DNA of 64,000 bases, from the NCBI GenBank assembly GCA_020631735.1, contig CM036197.1:42021880-42085879 (forward strand). Direction: 5' to 3'. Positions within the stretch are counted from its first letter, which is position 1, and the number at the start of each line of letters is the position of its first letter. The notes under the pieces are model-generated. The model saw nothing but the letters and a program-made list of their open reading frames with translations. It was not told the origin of the DNA and did no database searches. Source of the stretch: Saccharum officinarum. Taxonomy: Eukaryota > Streptophyta > Magnoliopsida > Poales > Poaceae. The position numbers and the translations under genes were made by a program. Shown piece after piece: positions 1 to 10,848 of this stretch.

Positions 1-416
1 CCGGTTTAGAGCATAGTAAGTAAAAATCATCTCTATGAACTTACACTGTAGATGCAAAAATATTGAAAACACACATGGTTGTACGTTATCGGAGTACTAT
101 CAGTTGCAAATTTATAGCAATATATGTAAATTCGCTTGATTAATAGGAGTAGAATGAATTCTTAAAACCTATACTTTTGCGCTCAAAATTATAACAAAAC
201 TACACATTTTAGAACTGTTATCATAGAACTATACAAATTTTTGCACATATTATTATAGAACATTAGTGGATGAATGAAAATGCTAGCATTTTTCTGTATT
301 TCTGTGCCTTTTATGAATATTACCCTTTATCATTTAGATATTCTCTGGCATACTTTTTAGAATCACCAACCAGTTTATTTATATGCTTTAGGAGGGATCC
401 TTCTTTCTATGAGAGG

Positions 417-464
417 TAACAGATTAGTTACTATCAGCCCTAACAGATTAGTTACTATCAGCCC
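417..464. repeat. Perfect 24-bp tandem duplication
   Basis: The unit beginning TAACAGATTAGTTAC occurs twice head to tail (417-440 and 441-464) with no mismatch visible, so it is a young slippage or repair event in non-coding DNA. Confidence 0.9.
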
Positions 465-1117
465 CCATGGTGAGCAGCGTAGCACGGTGAGCAACAGCGA
501 CCATCTGATGCAAGACAAGGATGGCGACAGGGCCGTGAGTTTTTTTGATCCCGTCGATGTTAGGGTTTGAAATTTAGGGGAAAATTTGAATCTGACATGA
601 AATGCCTCTATAAGATATAGCCGTGGCATTAGCACGGGCAATATACTATAAAGATAAGTGCCCACTGGCCTAATTCATGCAATTAAGTGCCCACTCACAG
701 ATAGTTTCAGTAATGGATGCAGTTACTTACATATGACCATGACCATGCACACATACAATAGCATTGTTCTCTCACGCGACTTCCTCTCTTCCTCTTCGAA
801 AACTGACTACTAATAATCAAGCTATATATATGCCATATTTATATTCCTCCTTCGTACCCGTGACAACACGCAGGGAATCCTCCTAGTTATTATCAAATTG
901 AAACCGTGAAGTGTGAAACACTGTCTCACGCTGTCAGCCAGAGTGTCTCGTTTTTGGCTAAGTAGAGGATGCAGGTCTGAGTGCATTTCCTTATTGCATT
1001 TCAAAATAAAAGAAAAATGAAACGAATGAACAATCATGATTGCTCTTTTGATTCTTGAAAACTTCAAACACTAAACATCCGGCACTGTGTACAGAGGAAA
1101 GAATGAGTTACTCCTAC

Positions 1118-1139
1118 GGGGGGGGGGGGGGGGGGGGGG
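1118..1139. repeat. 22-base homopolymeric G tract
   Basis: A run of 22 G. A second run of exactly the same length lies at 5573-5594. Such runs can form G-quadruplexes and are prone to length error in sequencing. Confidence 0.95.
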
Positions 1140-1293
1140 AGTGGCCTTTGATTCAGAACAAAGAGAGTAAAAAGACAATTTTAAGTGCAAATGGGACTGA
1201 TTGGAGTGGCATGCATGATCATAGCATGCCAGTGCCAAGGGGTAACGGACACGATAATCGACATAAAAAAAATTCGGGTAAACGTTCAGCTAA

Positions 1294-1536
1294 GGCCTTG
1301 TTTAGATGGCCAAAAAGAGCTAAAAATTTTTACACAGTCTCCGTCACATAGAATCTTTAGACACATGCATGAAATATTAAATGTAGATAAAAAATAACTA
1401 ATTGCACAGTTTGTCTGTAAATGTCGAGACGAATCTTTTGAGCCTAGTTAGTCTATGATTAGACAAATTTTACCAAATAACAATAAAAAGTGCTACAGAA
1501 ATTTTACCCAAAAAATTTTGCCATCTAAACAGGCCC
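1294..1536. mobile_element. Tourist/PIF-like MITE, about 243 bp, TSD TAA
   Basis: Starts GGCCTTGTTTAGATGG and ends CCATCTAAACAGGCCC, which are inverted copies, and is flanked on both sides by TAA. The interior holds the motifs typical of this family: GCATG, TTAAATGTAGATAAA, CTAATTGCACAGTT, CGAGACGAATCTTTTGAGCC and a distal AGTGCTACAG. More than ten relatives lie elsewhere in the window. Short inverted ends with a TAA/TTA target are typical of PIF/Harbinger-derived MITEs. Confidence 0.8.
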
Positions 1537-2023
1537 TAACCCAGACATTGTCAATCTATTCGCTCTCCTACGTTTTATACGGAGTACCAGCGAAAAGAGA
1601 GGCAACCGCCTTGGGAGAACCATGGCTATGCAGACATCATCAACCACAGCAAGGATGAAAGATCTAGCCTCTGCTAGCATCAAATCATATACCCAAATTT
1701 ACATTCTTGAGACCTGATAGATAAATTGCAAGAAAAACAGAAAAAGGGCCGCAGCCACTCAATTAATCGAATGTAACATGCTGGCATTTCTTGTTTCTGT
1801 ATACATTGAGACTACCCCTAGTACACCTCAAAGCCTCAGTATCCACACAGTACAATTCCTTCTCCAGCTCATGAGGGAACTGATGATGTGTGATCTTCCC
1901 GCCCTTTTTTGCTAACATGCAGTTTGATACAGGTGGAACGTTGCTATGGAGTAGCACCTCCACAAAACAGGATTAGCAAGTCTTCAAAAAGTATTTGGCA
2001 CATTACTTACAGCAGCTATGGCA
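1537..2023. other. 3' flank and probable 3' UTR of the CAX gene
   Basis: Lies between the MITE at 1294-1536 and the CAX stop codon. The terminal CAX exon may be followed by another intron, since a donor-like GTAAGT sits at 2005-2010 on the minus strand, so part of this may be untranslated exon. No separate gene seen. Confidence 0.4.
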
Positions 2024-5000
2024 TCAGCCATCACCTGGAAAAAAATATATGCTTGCATTTATGATGATAGCTTATGGCTGATCAGGCAGATTCAGATCAT
2101 ATAAAAGAAAATTAGCATCAACTAATCTATGCTCTATATAGTACCAGTGGTTCATTTTTTTTTTTACTTCTGGCATATAAAAAGATGAAGCAGGCGAGAA
2201 AGAGCAATTACAGGAGACAATGGCCAACATGTGTGCAAGAGAGAAGGTATACTAAAGTAGCACGTACAAATGAACAGTACAAGGAAAAGTTCTTCACAAG
2301 AAAATTAGCTAAGCTAACTGGAATAAGGAAAATAGCATAAAGGAGGACTAACTATGAAAATCATACTCACTTGATTGTGGATCAACATGAACAAAGAAAC
2401 TGGCAGCAACTATTAGATAACATAGGATCAGCATAAGTCCTTTCAAGTAGTTCGCGGTGCCATCCTGTGATGAAACAAGTACATTGCACAGGGTAAGATA
2501 TCAAATGTAGCTCAGATTCGCACAAAACAGATCTCAGTGAAATGAAACAAGATGATAACTGGTCAAACACATCACTACTCAAGGATGGAGATCATACAAA
2601 TGCCTGATTATTGATGGGAATTGAGGGAGATGTTGAACAGGAGACTTAGCAAATAAGATACAAACTGAATAGCTTAAGTCTATATGCAAACCTAAATAGA
2701 TCAAAATGAGCTTATGGAACCCTAAGAAAGCTTGAAGCAGCTCAGCTTCACAAACAAATAAGAAAAGGAGAAATACAAAGAAACTATATTGTTCTAAGTT
2801 GCTCTTATTTAAAGAGATAGTAACATAAACTTCAGTGGACAATATAGCCATTGAAGCACTGAAGCTAATAACAGCAGTGTTGGAACTGAACTAGCTCAGC
2901 TGGTAGAAGATATGGGTGTACATCTCCGGCACTGAGGTTTGGTCATTTTTTACTGTGTACCTATTTCTCCTTATTAACACAATGCCACCTATTGCCTCTT
3001 AGGTTGGTCGAGTTTTTTAATAGTAATGTGCACCCTAACACTTCAAACAAGTCCACTATTATAGAGATGAATGATGAAACGTTACAAATATGGCCATTCA
3101 ACCACTGCCCAAACGGTGAAATGGACATAAGTTCACAATCCATATGATGGCAAAAATAAATCGGGGCCAAATAAATCTTATCAAGATGGCCATTCTACCA
3201 CTGCCCAAAGGACAAAATGGACACATATTCACAATCCATATGATGGCAGCAATAAAACAGGAAAATAAACCTTACCAACAGGCAACAGCAGACACGTTTC
3301 ATAAAAGTTTTTCTTAATATCCACCTTAAGAACTTACCTGTAGCATAAATGCCACCACGAGTACTGTTATGAAGAGAGTTGCTGTCTCAAATAGCTGAAA
3401 ATTCAAGTCCATCTTTTGTCCCATCACCCAACCAATAACAACACAAAATGGAATCTGTATTGGAGTATACCATGTCAAACCTCACGGAGAGAGAAGAATT
3501 TAAGACATTTTATGTAATTCAGTAATGGACTTCTGTTTCCTTAATAACTAAAATTCAGGTAGGGGTTCTCCCCGATTTTTTCAAAAGAAAAATAAAAGGA
3601 CAAAAGGATATGATAAACAAGTACTAATGTGTGAACCGATGCTAACATGTCAAAAGGTTTATGCTCGACATAACAAGTGAGAATTTTTTTTAACGTAATA
3701 ACAAGTGAGAATGTGGATGCAGAGATCAGAGAATGGGGTAATAAGTTAGAAAGTCAAAAAAGTACCACAAACATTGATATCTGTGTTGATGAACCAATTG
3801 CAACACCTAGTGTTATGTCCTGCAGGAGAGATAATCACATGCATGAATACTGAACAGCTAAAAAGTAACAGAACCATGAAAGCGAAGCTCAAGCTCATGT
3901 GAACACTTACAAGTTTATCTTTCATGGCAAACATTATTGCGCTTGCATGTTCAGCTGCATTACCCACAATAGGAAGCAAAATAACACTGATAAAAGCCAC
4001 CGGAAGGTTCAATGAATCAGATGCTCCCTGACAGCAATAGATCAAAACAGTGACCAGTTACATCCTTGCAGAGGTATCAGATGACCTGTAAATTGTAATA
4101 CTACCAATGTACATCATGGTAATAGTAGTAACTAGTAAGTAATTAGATTTGTCCTACAGATAGCTGCATGTAACCATTTCCAAATTTAACATAAACATTT
4201 TCCCTGGCGATGCTTCAGTATCACCAAAATATAACTGCCTGTCAACTGTAGGAAGCTACCTTTAACAAGTTTCACTTGCCACAGATGAATAAAAGCTGAC
4301 ATTTTTATTCTTTCTTTTTGAATTGGAGAAGAATAATACCTCAATGGCGTTAACTAGGTACTCAGAAAGAAAAGACACCCAGAGTGTTAACACCGCAAGC
4401 CATGTTACTGCCTCCCACATGCCAATCTCAGCTTCTTCATCTTCTTCCACAGTATCCTCATTAGGAGCCTCTTCCTACAATATTTCCGAATATGGTGAAA
4501 ACATGTATTGCACTGTAAATTGGTGCTGATCATAAATTGGTGAAAACACCAATATGGTGAAAACATGTACTAAATTGGTGCAATATTGCAAGAAACTCTC
4601 TATCACAAGGATGTGGTTTGTCACATGGCATTCTGAAAGCACCAATATATGTACATTACACCTGGACTAAAGTAGGCCAAGATAGCCATACCCACAATAG
4701 CAATTATAGCATCACAGTTATGGTCCTTATCACCAGCGAGGAAGAAATAAGATGAGGCATCAAACTTACACTGCCTATTGGACTGTGAATGTTGCTCCGT
4801 CCACTTAATTGGAAATAGAGATAGCTTGCGTATGCCACAAGCATAATACAACTACTGAACCTTGAAAGAGCAACCTCTGATGCTCCTTGCCGCACTTCTG
4901 AATGAGTGAAATGAAGAACAGCAGGAAACATCAATCCCATGACAGCCATCAACAGTAAACCTGAGTTGACAACTGCAGTTGCCTGCAGTGATTGAATATT

Positions 5001-6120
5001 AATCTCACTACCAAAACATCACCTTACTGAAGAAGAACAGAAAAACAGTCACACAAACGTCACCTTACTGAAGACTTGGTCTTTGTTGCGATGAACAATA
5101 CCACCAGCAAAGAAAGCACAGCCCATAACCAACAGCATATTTGACAAAATGGAACCCAATAGTGACTGCTGCACTACTCGGATCATTCCATTTTTCAAAG
5201 CATATATTGCAATGATCATTTCAGTTGCATTTCCAAATGTAGCATTCAGAAGGCCACCAACTGCAGTTGAGGGAAGATGAAACCAGTCACCATTTGAGGA
5301 CTCTCATCTAGTCTTATTTCAAATTGACCATTAGCCATAAAGAGAAAAAGGTGTACCTGTTGGACCAGTGTATATTGCAAGCTGCCTGCACAACAACCAT
5401 TGGCATCAAAACTCATCAGAGCAGGAAAAACTAATAGAAAGTTTAGCAACTTACTCAGTCGCATATCCCAATCGCTCTGCTAAAGGTGTTATTCCTAGCA
5501 TGCTGAAAAGGAAAACCAATCCCTGCAATTTTAATGCCGTCGGAAGCATGTCAGCATTACTTTAACAACAATGGGGGGGGGGGGGGGGGGGGGGTCACCA
5601 ATAGCGCTCGATGAACTCAGCTGACAAAGGTCTCCTAGTGATGATGAGACATGTACAAGCAGCATGCCTAATCAGAACAACTAAACTAGCCATGTTGTTG
5701 AAGATTTCCACTATTGTGAGTTTGTGACATATTGGCTACTCCTAATTTCTTGTATACATGTTATTTGAAGTTGGTATTTATTGCAACTGAAATGAAATGA
5801 AACAATAGACGGCATACAGAGAATCCCTACTGGCCTACAACCATCACAGACCAATCAGATTCGCACAGCAGCAGAGTTCAAATTCCATGATCAGCACTTA
5901 CATGCCTCCTAGTCGTGAAGTGGAGAATGATGGACGCAGGCCCGAACGGCATGAGCAAGTTGAGCTTGGAAGTGAAAACGACGATCCTGATGCTCTTGAG
6001 CGCCCTCTCGACCGTCCCTCGCGACTTCCAGGAGGAGGCCACGGTGGGCTGCAACCCACCGTTGGGCACTTGCGGGCTGTTGACCTTGAAACCGCCCATC
6101 TCGATTTGAGGAGTCTCCAT
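2024..6120 (-). CDS. CAX3: Vacuolar cation/proton exchanger (CAX family, CAX3-like), 11 coding exons
   Basis: CAX proteins sit in the vacuolar membrane and exchange cytosolic Ca2+ (some also Mn2+) for lumenal H+. I joined exons 5902-6120, 5455-5522, 5357-5385, 5064-5260, 4770-4982, 4340-4474, 3911-4027, 3766-3819, 3338-3454, 2371-2464 and 2024-2034. All have GT-AG borders and phases that close to one frame of 417 aa ending SSDG. The two alpha-repeat signatures are present: [13 protein letters not shown] in exon 4 and [13 protein letters not shown] in exon 7. An acidic stretch ([16 protein letters not shown], exon 6) separates the two halves, as is usual for plant CAX. About 10-11 hydrophobic segments are visible. 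The start is the first ATG of the [10 protein letters not shown] exon; the N-terminus is hydrophilic, as in autoinhibited CAXs. Length and neighbourhood fit rice CAX3 (from memory). No disabling mutation seen. Family call very sure, subtype moderately sure. Confidence 0.93.
2888..2945 (+). other. tRNA-like relic in a CAX intron
   Basis: Inside the intron between CAX exons 9 and 10 the plus strand reads TAGCTCAGCTGGTAGA, a textbook box A/D-arm, followed some 35 bases later by GAGGTTTGGTCA, a poor box B. No acceptor stem closes around it. It looks like a decayed tRNA or a tRNA-derived SINE head rather than a working tRNA gene. Confidence 0.4.
3090..3258. repeat. Imperfect tandem duplication, period about 96 bp, in a CAX intron
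   Basis: ATGGCCATTC(A/T)ACCACTGCCC followed by CACAATCCATATGATGGCA occurs at 3090 and again at 3186, with several substitutions between copies. It lies wholly in the intron between CAX exons 9 and 10. Confidence 0.75.
5573..5594. repeat. 22-base homopolymeric G tract in the first coding intron of CAX
   Basis: A run of exactly 22 G, about 50 bases upstream (in gene sense) of the CAX exon 2 acceptor. In the pre-mRNA it is a poly-C run near the branch and pyrimidine-tract region. Length equals that of the run at 1118-1139. Confidence 0.95.
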
Positions 6121-6994
6121 CCTCTAGTCTACGACTACGACCACAGGTGGGGAAAATAGCAGTTGCGGTGAGCGATACACGTCGAAAGAGGGGAATTTGC
6201 TGCAACAAGATAGACTTTGATTTCATTTAAGCGAGATGAGGCTCGAATTCCTACTCCAGCTTGCTGCGCCTCAAATCTACTTGCTTCAAATGAAGTCTGG
6301 CTAGATTCTCAAAGCTACTTACTTGCTTAACAGTTAAGGCATGCAGCTAAATCGAACTCCCAGATCCACACTGAACCAACCCCAATCCAGCAGCGACTAA
6401 CCACGCATCTACCAAATCCGAAAATCCGAGAACTCAACAAGCGGCTCCAAATCCGTGGGGCACCAGCCTTACCTGCGCACAGACGCTGCGGCGGAGCCGC
6501 CGCTGCGACGGGCGGGGGCAGCTCGGGATCAGGAGGAGGAAGGGTGCTCCGGCCGCCGCGGCTCCCTAGGAATCATCATCGCCACGCGCGACCGGACGGC
6601 AGGATAGTGGTGGGGCCCCCGGGAAGGGAAACCAGTCACGGCACCGGCCGCGGCCGGCGGAGCCCGCGCGGGGTTCCAGGTGGAGAGGGCAGGTGAGCTC
6701 CGCTGCCCGGTCTCCCCTGCCGATGCCGACGTCGCCTCGCTGCCGCTGGCTTTTTGCTCGCTCGCTGCAGGCTCACGCTCACGCCGCCCGCGCGCACCAA
6801 ATATCCCGCCTGCTTCCCTGCTAATGCTAACCGGCCGGGCAGGCGACTTGCGAGTTGGGGGAGGGGTAGCGAGCACGTCGTCTTTGCGTGCGACTGCAAG
6901 GGGCAGCACGCAGCAGGCCAGGCGCAGGCAGGGGCGCGTGTTATTTTCACGGAAGCCTCGGAGACGGGAGTCTCCAGTATCGGTATTTTTCTGC
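6121..6994 (-). promoter_or_regulatory. 5' UTR, probable leader intron and GC-rich promoter of the CAX gene
   Basis: Read on the minus strand, a strong splice donor (CGCAG/GTAAGG) lies at 6472/6473. This suggests a non-coding first exon starting above 6473 and a leader intron ending shortly before the ATG at 6120; an acceptor candidate lies near 6136. From 6480 to 6960 the sequence is very GC- and CpG-rich, typical of grass first exons and promoters. Long open frames on both strands there are a by-product of composition. I could not place a TATA box or a start site. Confidence 0.5.
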
Positions 6995-7589
6995 GAGTCT
7001 TTTCCCTATATGTCATTCTAAAAGTTCGCAATTCCTTTTGTACCACTAAAAAAGTTTGGTGAACTTCAGCGCTACTGCTCTAAACTTTTTTGCCCTTCAT
7101 GTCACTGCCGTCAGACTAGGCTCTAACGGTGTCAACCTGCAGGTGTGAAAAGTCAAAAATACCCTTAGGTCTAAATATGCTACTAATTTTTTTAGCATCT
7201 TAACGACTTCAAATAAAAAAACTCAAAACTAGAAAGTTGTAGGTCTCGTCGAGATCTACAATTTTCATATAAAAATTATCTTCATTTAATTCTGCAAAAA
7301 ATAATTTTTATATGAAAATTGTAGACCTCGACGAGATCTACAACTTTCTAGTTTTGAGTTTTTTCATTTGAAGTCGTTAAGATGCTAAAAAAATTAATAA
7401 CATATTTAGACCTAAGGGTATTTTTAACTTTTCACACCTGTACTCTGACACCGTTAGAGTCTAATATGACGGTAGTGGCATGGAAGACAAAAAAAAAAGT
7501 TTGGAGCAATGGCGCTAAAGTCCACCAAACTTTTTCAGTGACATAGAAGGAATTGCAAACTTTTATAATGACATACACGGAAAAGACTC
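6995..7589. mobile_element. Long foldback (palindromic) MITE, about 595 bp
   Basis: The two halves are near-complete inverted copies. The element begins GAGTCTTTTCCCTATATGTC and ends GACATACACGGAAAAGACTC. The arms continue through paired blocks (TTCGCAATTCC/GGAATTGCAAAC; CGACTTCAAATAAAAAAACT/inverse) to a short loop near 7290-7300. The arms are about 290 bp each with scattered mismatches. It sits directly upstream of the GC-rich CAX promoter region. A read-through transcript would form a long hairpin. Confidence 0.85.
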
Positions 7590-10500
7590 TTTTTCTGCTG
7601 TGAAATGTGAATTCTCGCCCGGTTGGCACGCGGCGTCGTACTGGTAAAGTAGGAAGGAAGTTCTGTCAGTCAGCTGCTAGGAACGGAGTATTTGACTGAA
7701 TATATGTTTCTGTATTTGCAGGATTCTTTTTTTTTTTATTTTCCATATTTACGAAAACGAAGAAAGGGGTGTTCGCCCGTTTTTATGTCATCCCGTTTTC
7801 ATGAGACGAACTCGTATTTGTCGTGTTTTGATCTATTAGGCCTCATATGCCTAATAACAACTATATGTCCTTATGTTATACTAGTGAAAATGCACCACGT
7901 GTCTATTAAAAAAAATCATATACATTTGTCTATAAAAAAAACCATATACAGTAAAAACTAACAATGTTAATTTAGAGCTTGTAATAAACATACCGACTCA
8001 TAAAATTTGCCAAGATATAAATTTATTAACAGTCTAATCTATTAAATCATGGTTTGATAAAAGGTTGAAATTCAGAATTTTCTACCAGTCAAAATTTATG
8101 ATCTTCTCGCGGTAGCCTAATAAATTTTATGTCTGCTATACATAGCCTTGTGCATTCAGCGCGGTCTAAATTATCATTGCTTCTAATAGCTGCCGTGTAT
8201 TGCATAAAATCATAGACTAAAAATTTACATATGAACCACATGTCAGAAATATAGAGACTACCGGCAGTGTTTGTTGCTTCAGCCAAATCACCATCTTCTC
8301 ATGGTAAAACTATTTCGTCATACCTCAATTTATATGTCCCCTTTGTTTTAAAAGCATTCTCGATGCAGAACAGTAGGTACTTAGCAGCAGCAATAATAAA
8401 TTAAACTAAACTAAATCATCGGACCGGAATATGAAGTTTCCTTTGTCATGATTCTAGGGTGCTAGGTTTTTTTTCATCAAAAAGCATAGTAGCAAGTAGT
8501 TTGCAAACTTTGATACATCATATAATTTCAATTGTGAAACCATAATAGCAGGTAGTTTGTAAGCTTTGATCTAGCACCATACCTATTGCCGGACCATGAA
8601 CATTGTACGCCACAATTTAAGCAGCATTTTTCGATGGGTAATATAAACATGGAACATCAAACAAAAATATGTTACTATAATTGCGGAATCATCAACCCAA
8701 CTTGTATTTGCAAACGAGGCCAAGAACATGTTTCCTCACCTAGAAAGGACACAGCGATGAAGCCAGCGGGGGGGGCTACCCGTGCTCCAGCCCCCCCTAC
8801 GGCCATGATTTACATGGAGCCCGGGCTTAGCCCGGGCTACCGCCATGAGGAGGAAGAAGAAGGTAAGGAGGGGTTGGAGGAAGAAGAAGAGGAAGTCAGC
8901 CCTGGCTTCGTCGATTCCTGGCTTCGTCGCTGAAAGGACATACAGGAACCAACAAAGATCTAATATGTGTAGTTTGATGGAATCGCCAAAAAAAAATTTA
9001 GAAACTTTCACTCTCATTTTGATCCCTATGTGTTTGCAAACGAGAGGGTAGTTTGACGTGGGAAGTAGTATAAGAAGTGGTCGGTGTCTAAACAAAGTTT
9101 GCTTTACTCGGAGGTGTGGTGTTTTATACTAGTGCACTTGGAGGGGTCAAAAACCATCCTACAGCATCCTTGTTGGCGGTGTTTTGAACTAGTAAAGAAC
9201 ACCATAATTTTTTAAAGACAGAATTTGCACTTTATTAATTCTAGAGAGAATCATTTACTTCATGAGTCTCCAAGATTTTTACAAAATGTGGGAGAGGGTC
9301 AATCCAAACATAGGATACTCAACAAACTCCGAGCGTTATAGAAAGTGTATCTCAGTTGAACCTACCATGTACTACTCCGTCCCTTAATGTTGGTCGTCCG
9401 GAAAGCGTGTCTGTGAGGGAAACACGATTTTCTAGAGACAGACATTTAGGGACGGAGGGTGTATCTCCCTCTTGAAAAGAGTGTATTTTTTATATATATT
9501 TCGAGTAGTCAAATTATTTTAAATTTGATCAAATCTATATAAAAATATTTAAATATTTATGGTACCGAATAGTAGATTAAATCATAGAATATATTTCATA
9601 GTAAATATTGGATACATAAAAGTTTCTATAAACATAAGAAAATATTCGTTGATTGAGATATAGAATTGCACTATTGAACGGTGAGAGTACGGATGGAATA
9701 TTTAGTTAAGTACAAAGTACAAATTAACCTGCGCTCTGATTAGGTCAGCAGATGAAGATAATGCGCTGTGATTAGGCAGCAGATGAAGATAATGACGCAG
9801 AGCTAATTAATGATAGTGGTAACGGTAGTTCGTTTTGAGCTTCACAAAATGGACATGTCGAGATCCTTATCAGGATAGTTTGATCGTGCTGCGCTGTTCA
9901 GGACAAAGCAATTGAATCCACAAAATAAATAACACTAAGGGGATATTTAGTTCCTGAGGTAAAAAATTTTAGGGTGTCACAGCTAATTACATAACTCACT
10001 CGGAAACCGCGAGATAAATTTATTATCAAATTATGAATTAATTAGGTTTAAAAAATTCGTCTCCCAAATTTATAGTTATTTTTTTGTCTATATTTAATAC
10101 TCCATATATTCACAAAGTCAAAGCTATTCACAATCCGTGTAATTAATGTCAAAGCAATTCAAGCTTGTGAATCCTCGTGGCATAAACTTAGAAGCGACCC
10201 AAAGGGCCTCATTAAGAATACTTAATTTCAAAAACACAATTTGTATTAAATATTTCTATCATTTTCTTCTCATCAAAATATTTTAATCCAAATATTTACT
10301 TTTTTATTATTAGGGCATATAAACAACTTTCTCCAATATTTATTTTGTGAATTGTTGGGGCCCTCCAAATAAGAGAGCGCCCTCCAAAAATAGGCGTATG
10401 CTGCTATTTGCGGCGCGCACACGGTATTCTTTAGTAAAAGGCGAAAGAATAGTTCGCTCTGTGTGCACCGCGCAGCTGCGTGCTTAGCCAAGGCTGCTGC

Positions 10501-10848
10501 TCCTTTTATGCCTCTCACTCGGTTGCCATCTCGCACTGCCAAGCGATATGGTACAAATGACTTCCACACCCACTCCCTCTCACGTCCCACCATCTCACTC
10601 GCTAGGCGCTCTGCCGCGCTAGCATACTTGGGCCAGCCTCGCGAGTCATCGCCAACCTGCTACTGGGCTGGGCCGAGCACGCTTTCACGGCGCGCGATCG
10701 ACGCGGAGCGGAGGTTTTCGCTGGACTGGCCCCACCTGCAGTCTAACATCAACTGCCACCAAGAAAAAAATTCCCCATCACGATCACGAGCACCGCCCCC
10801 TGACCGGTGACCGCAGTGAAGTCAATCAGCTTCAGCAGCTCGAGCACG
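7590..10848. other. Intergenic region between the CAX and FAX-like genes (divergent promoters)
   Basis: The genes on either side are transcribed away from each other, so both promoters lie at the edges of this block. I see a perfect GC palindrome (AGCCCGGGCTTAGCCCGGGC, near 8819), a mini-Stowaway at 9373-9465, a 32-bp imperfect direct repeat at 9731-9794 (GATTAGG.CAGCAGATGAAG twice) and a half-MITE around 9938-10110. The open frame at 8586-8933 is low-complexity and unsupported. The 10430-10848 stretch is probably the FAX-like promoter and 5' UTR. Confidence 0.5.
9373..9465. mobile_element. Mini-Stowaway MITE, about 93 bp
   Basis: Inverted ends CTCCGTCCCTTAATGT and ACATTTAGGGACGGAGGG bracket a short interior, with TA at both borders. 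These ends are the Tc1/mariner-type Stowaway signature in grasses. Confidence 0.7.

Larger units (their letters stand above)
1..1293. other. AT-rich intergenic sequence downstream of the CAX gene
   Basis: No gene recognised. It contains a short tandem duplication at 417-464 and a 22-base G run at 1118-1139. The small open frames here lack codon structure or similarity to anything I know. Confidence 0.5.
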
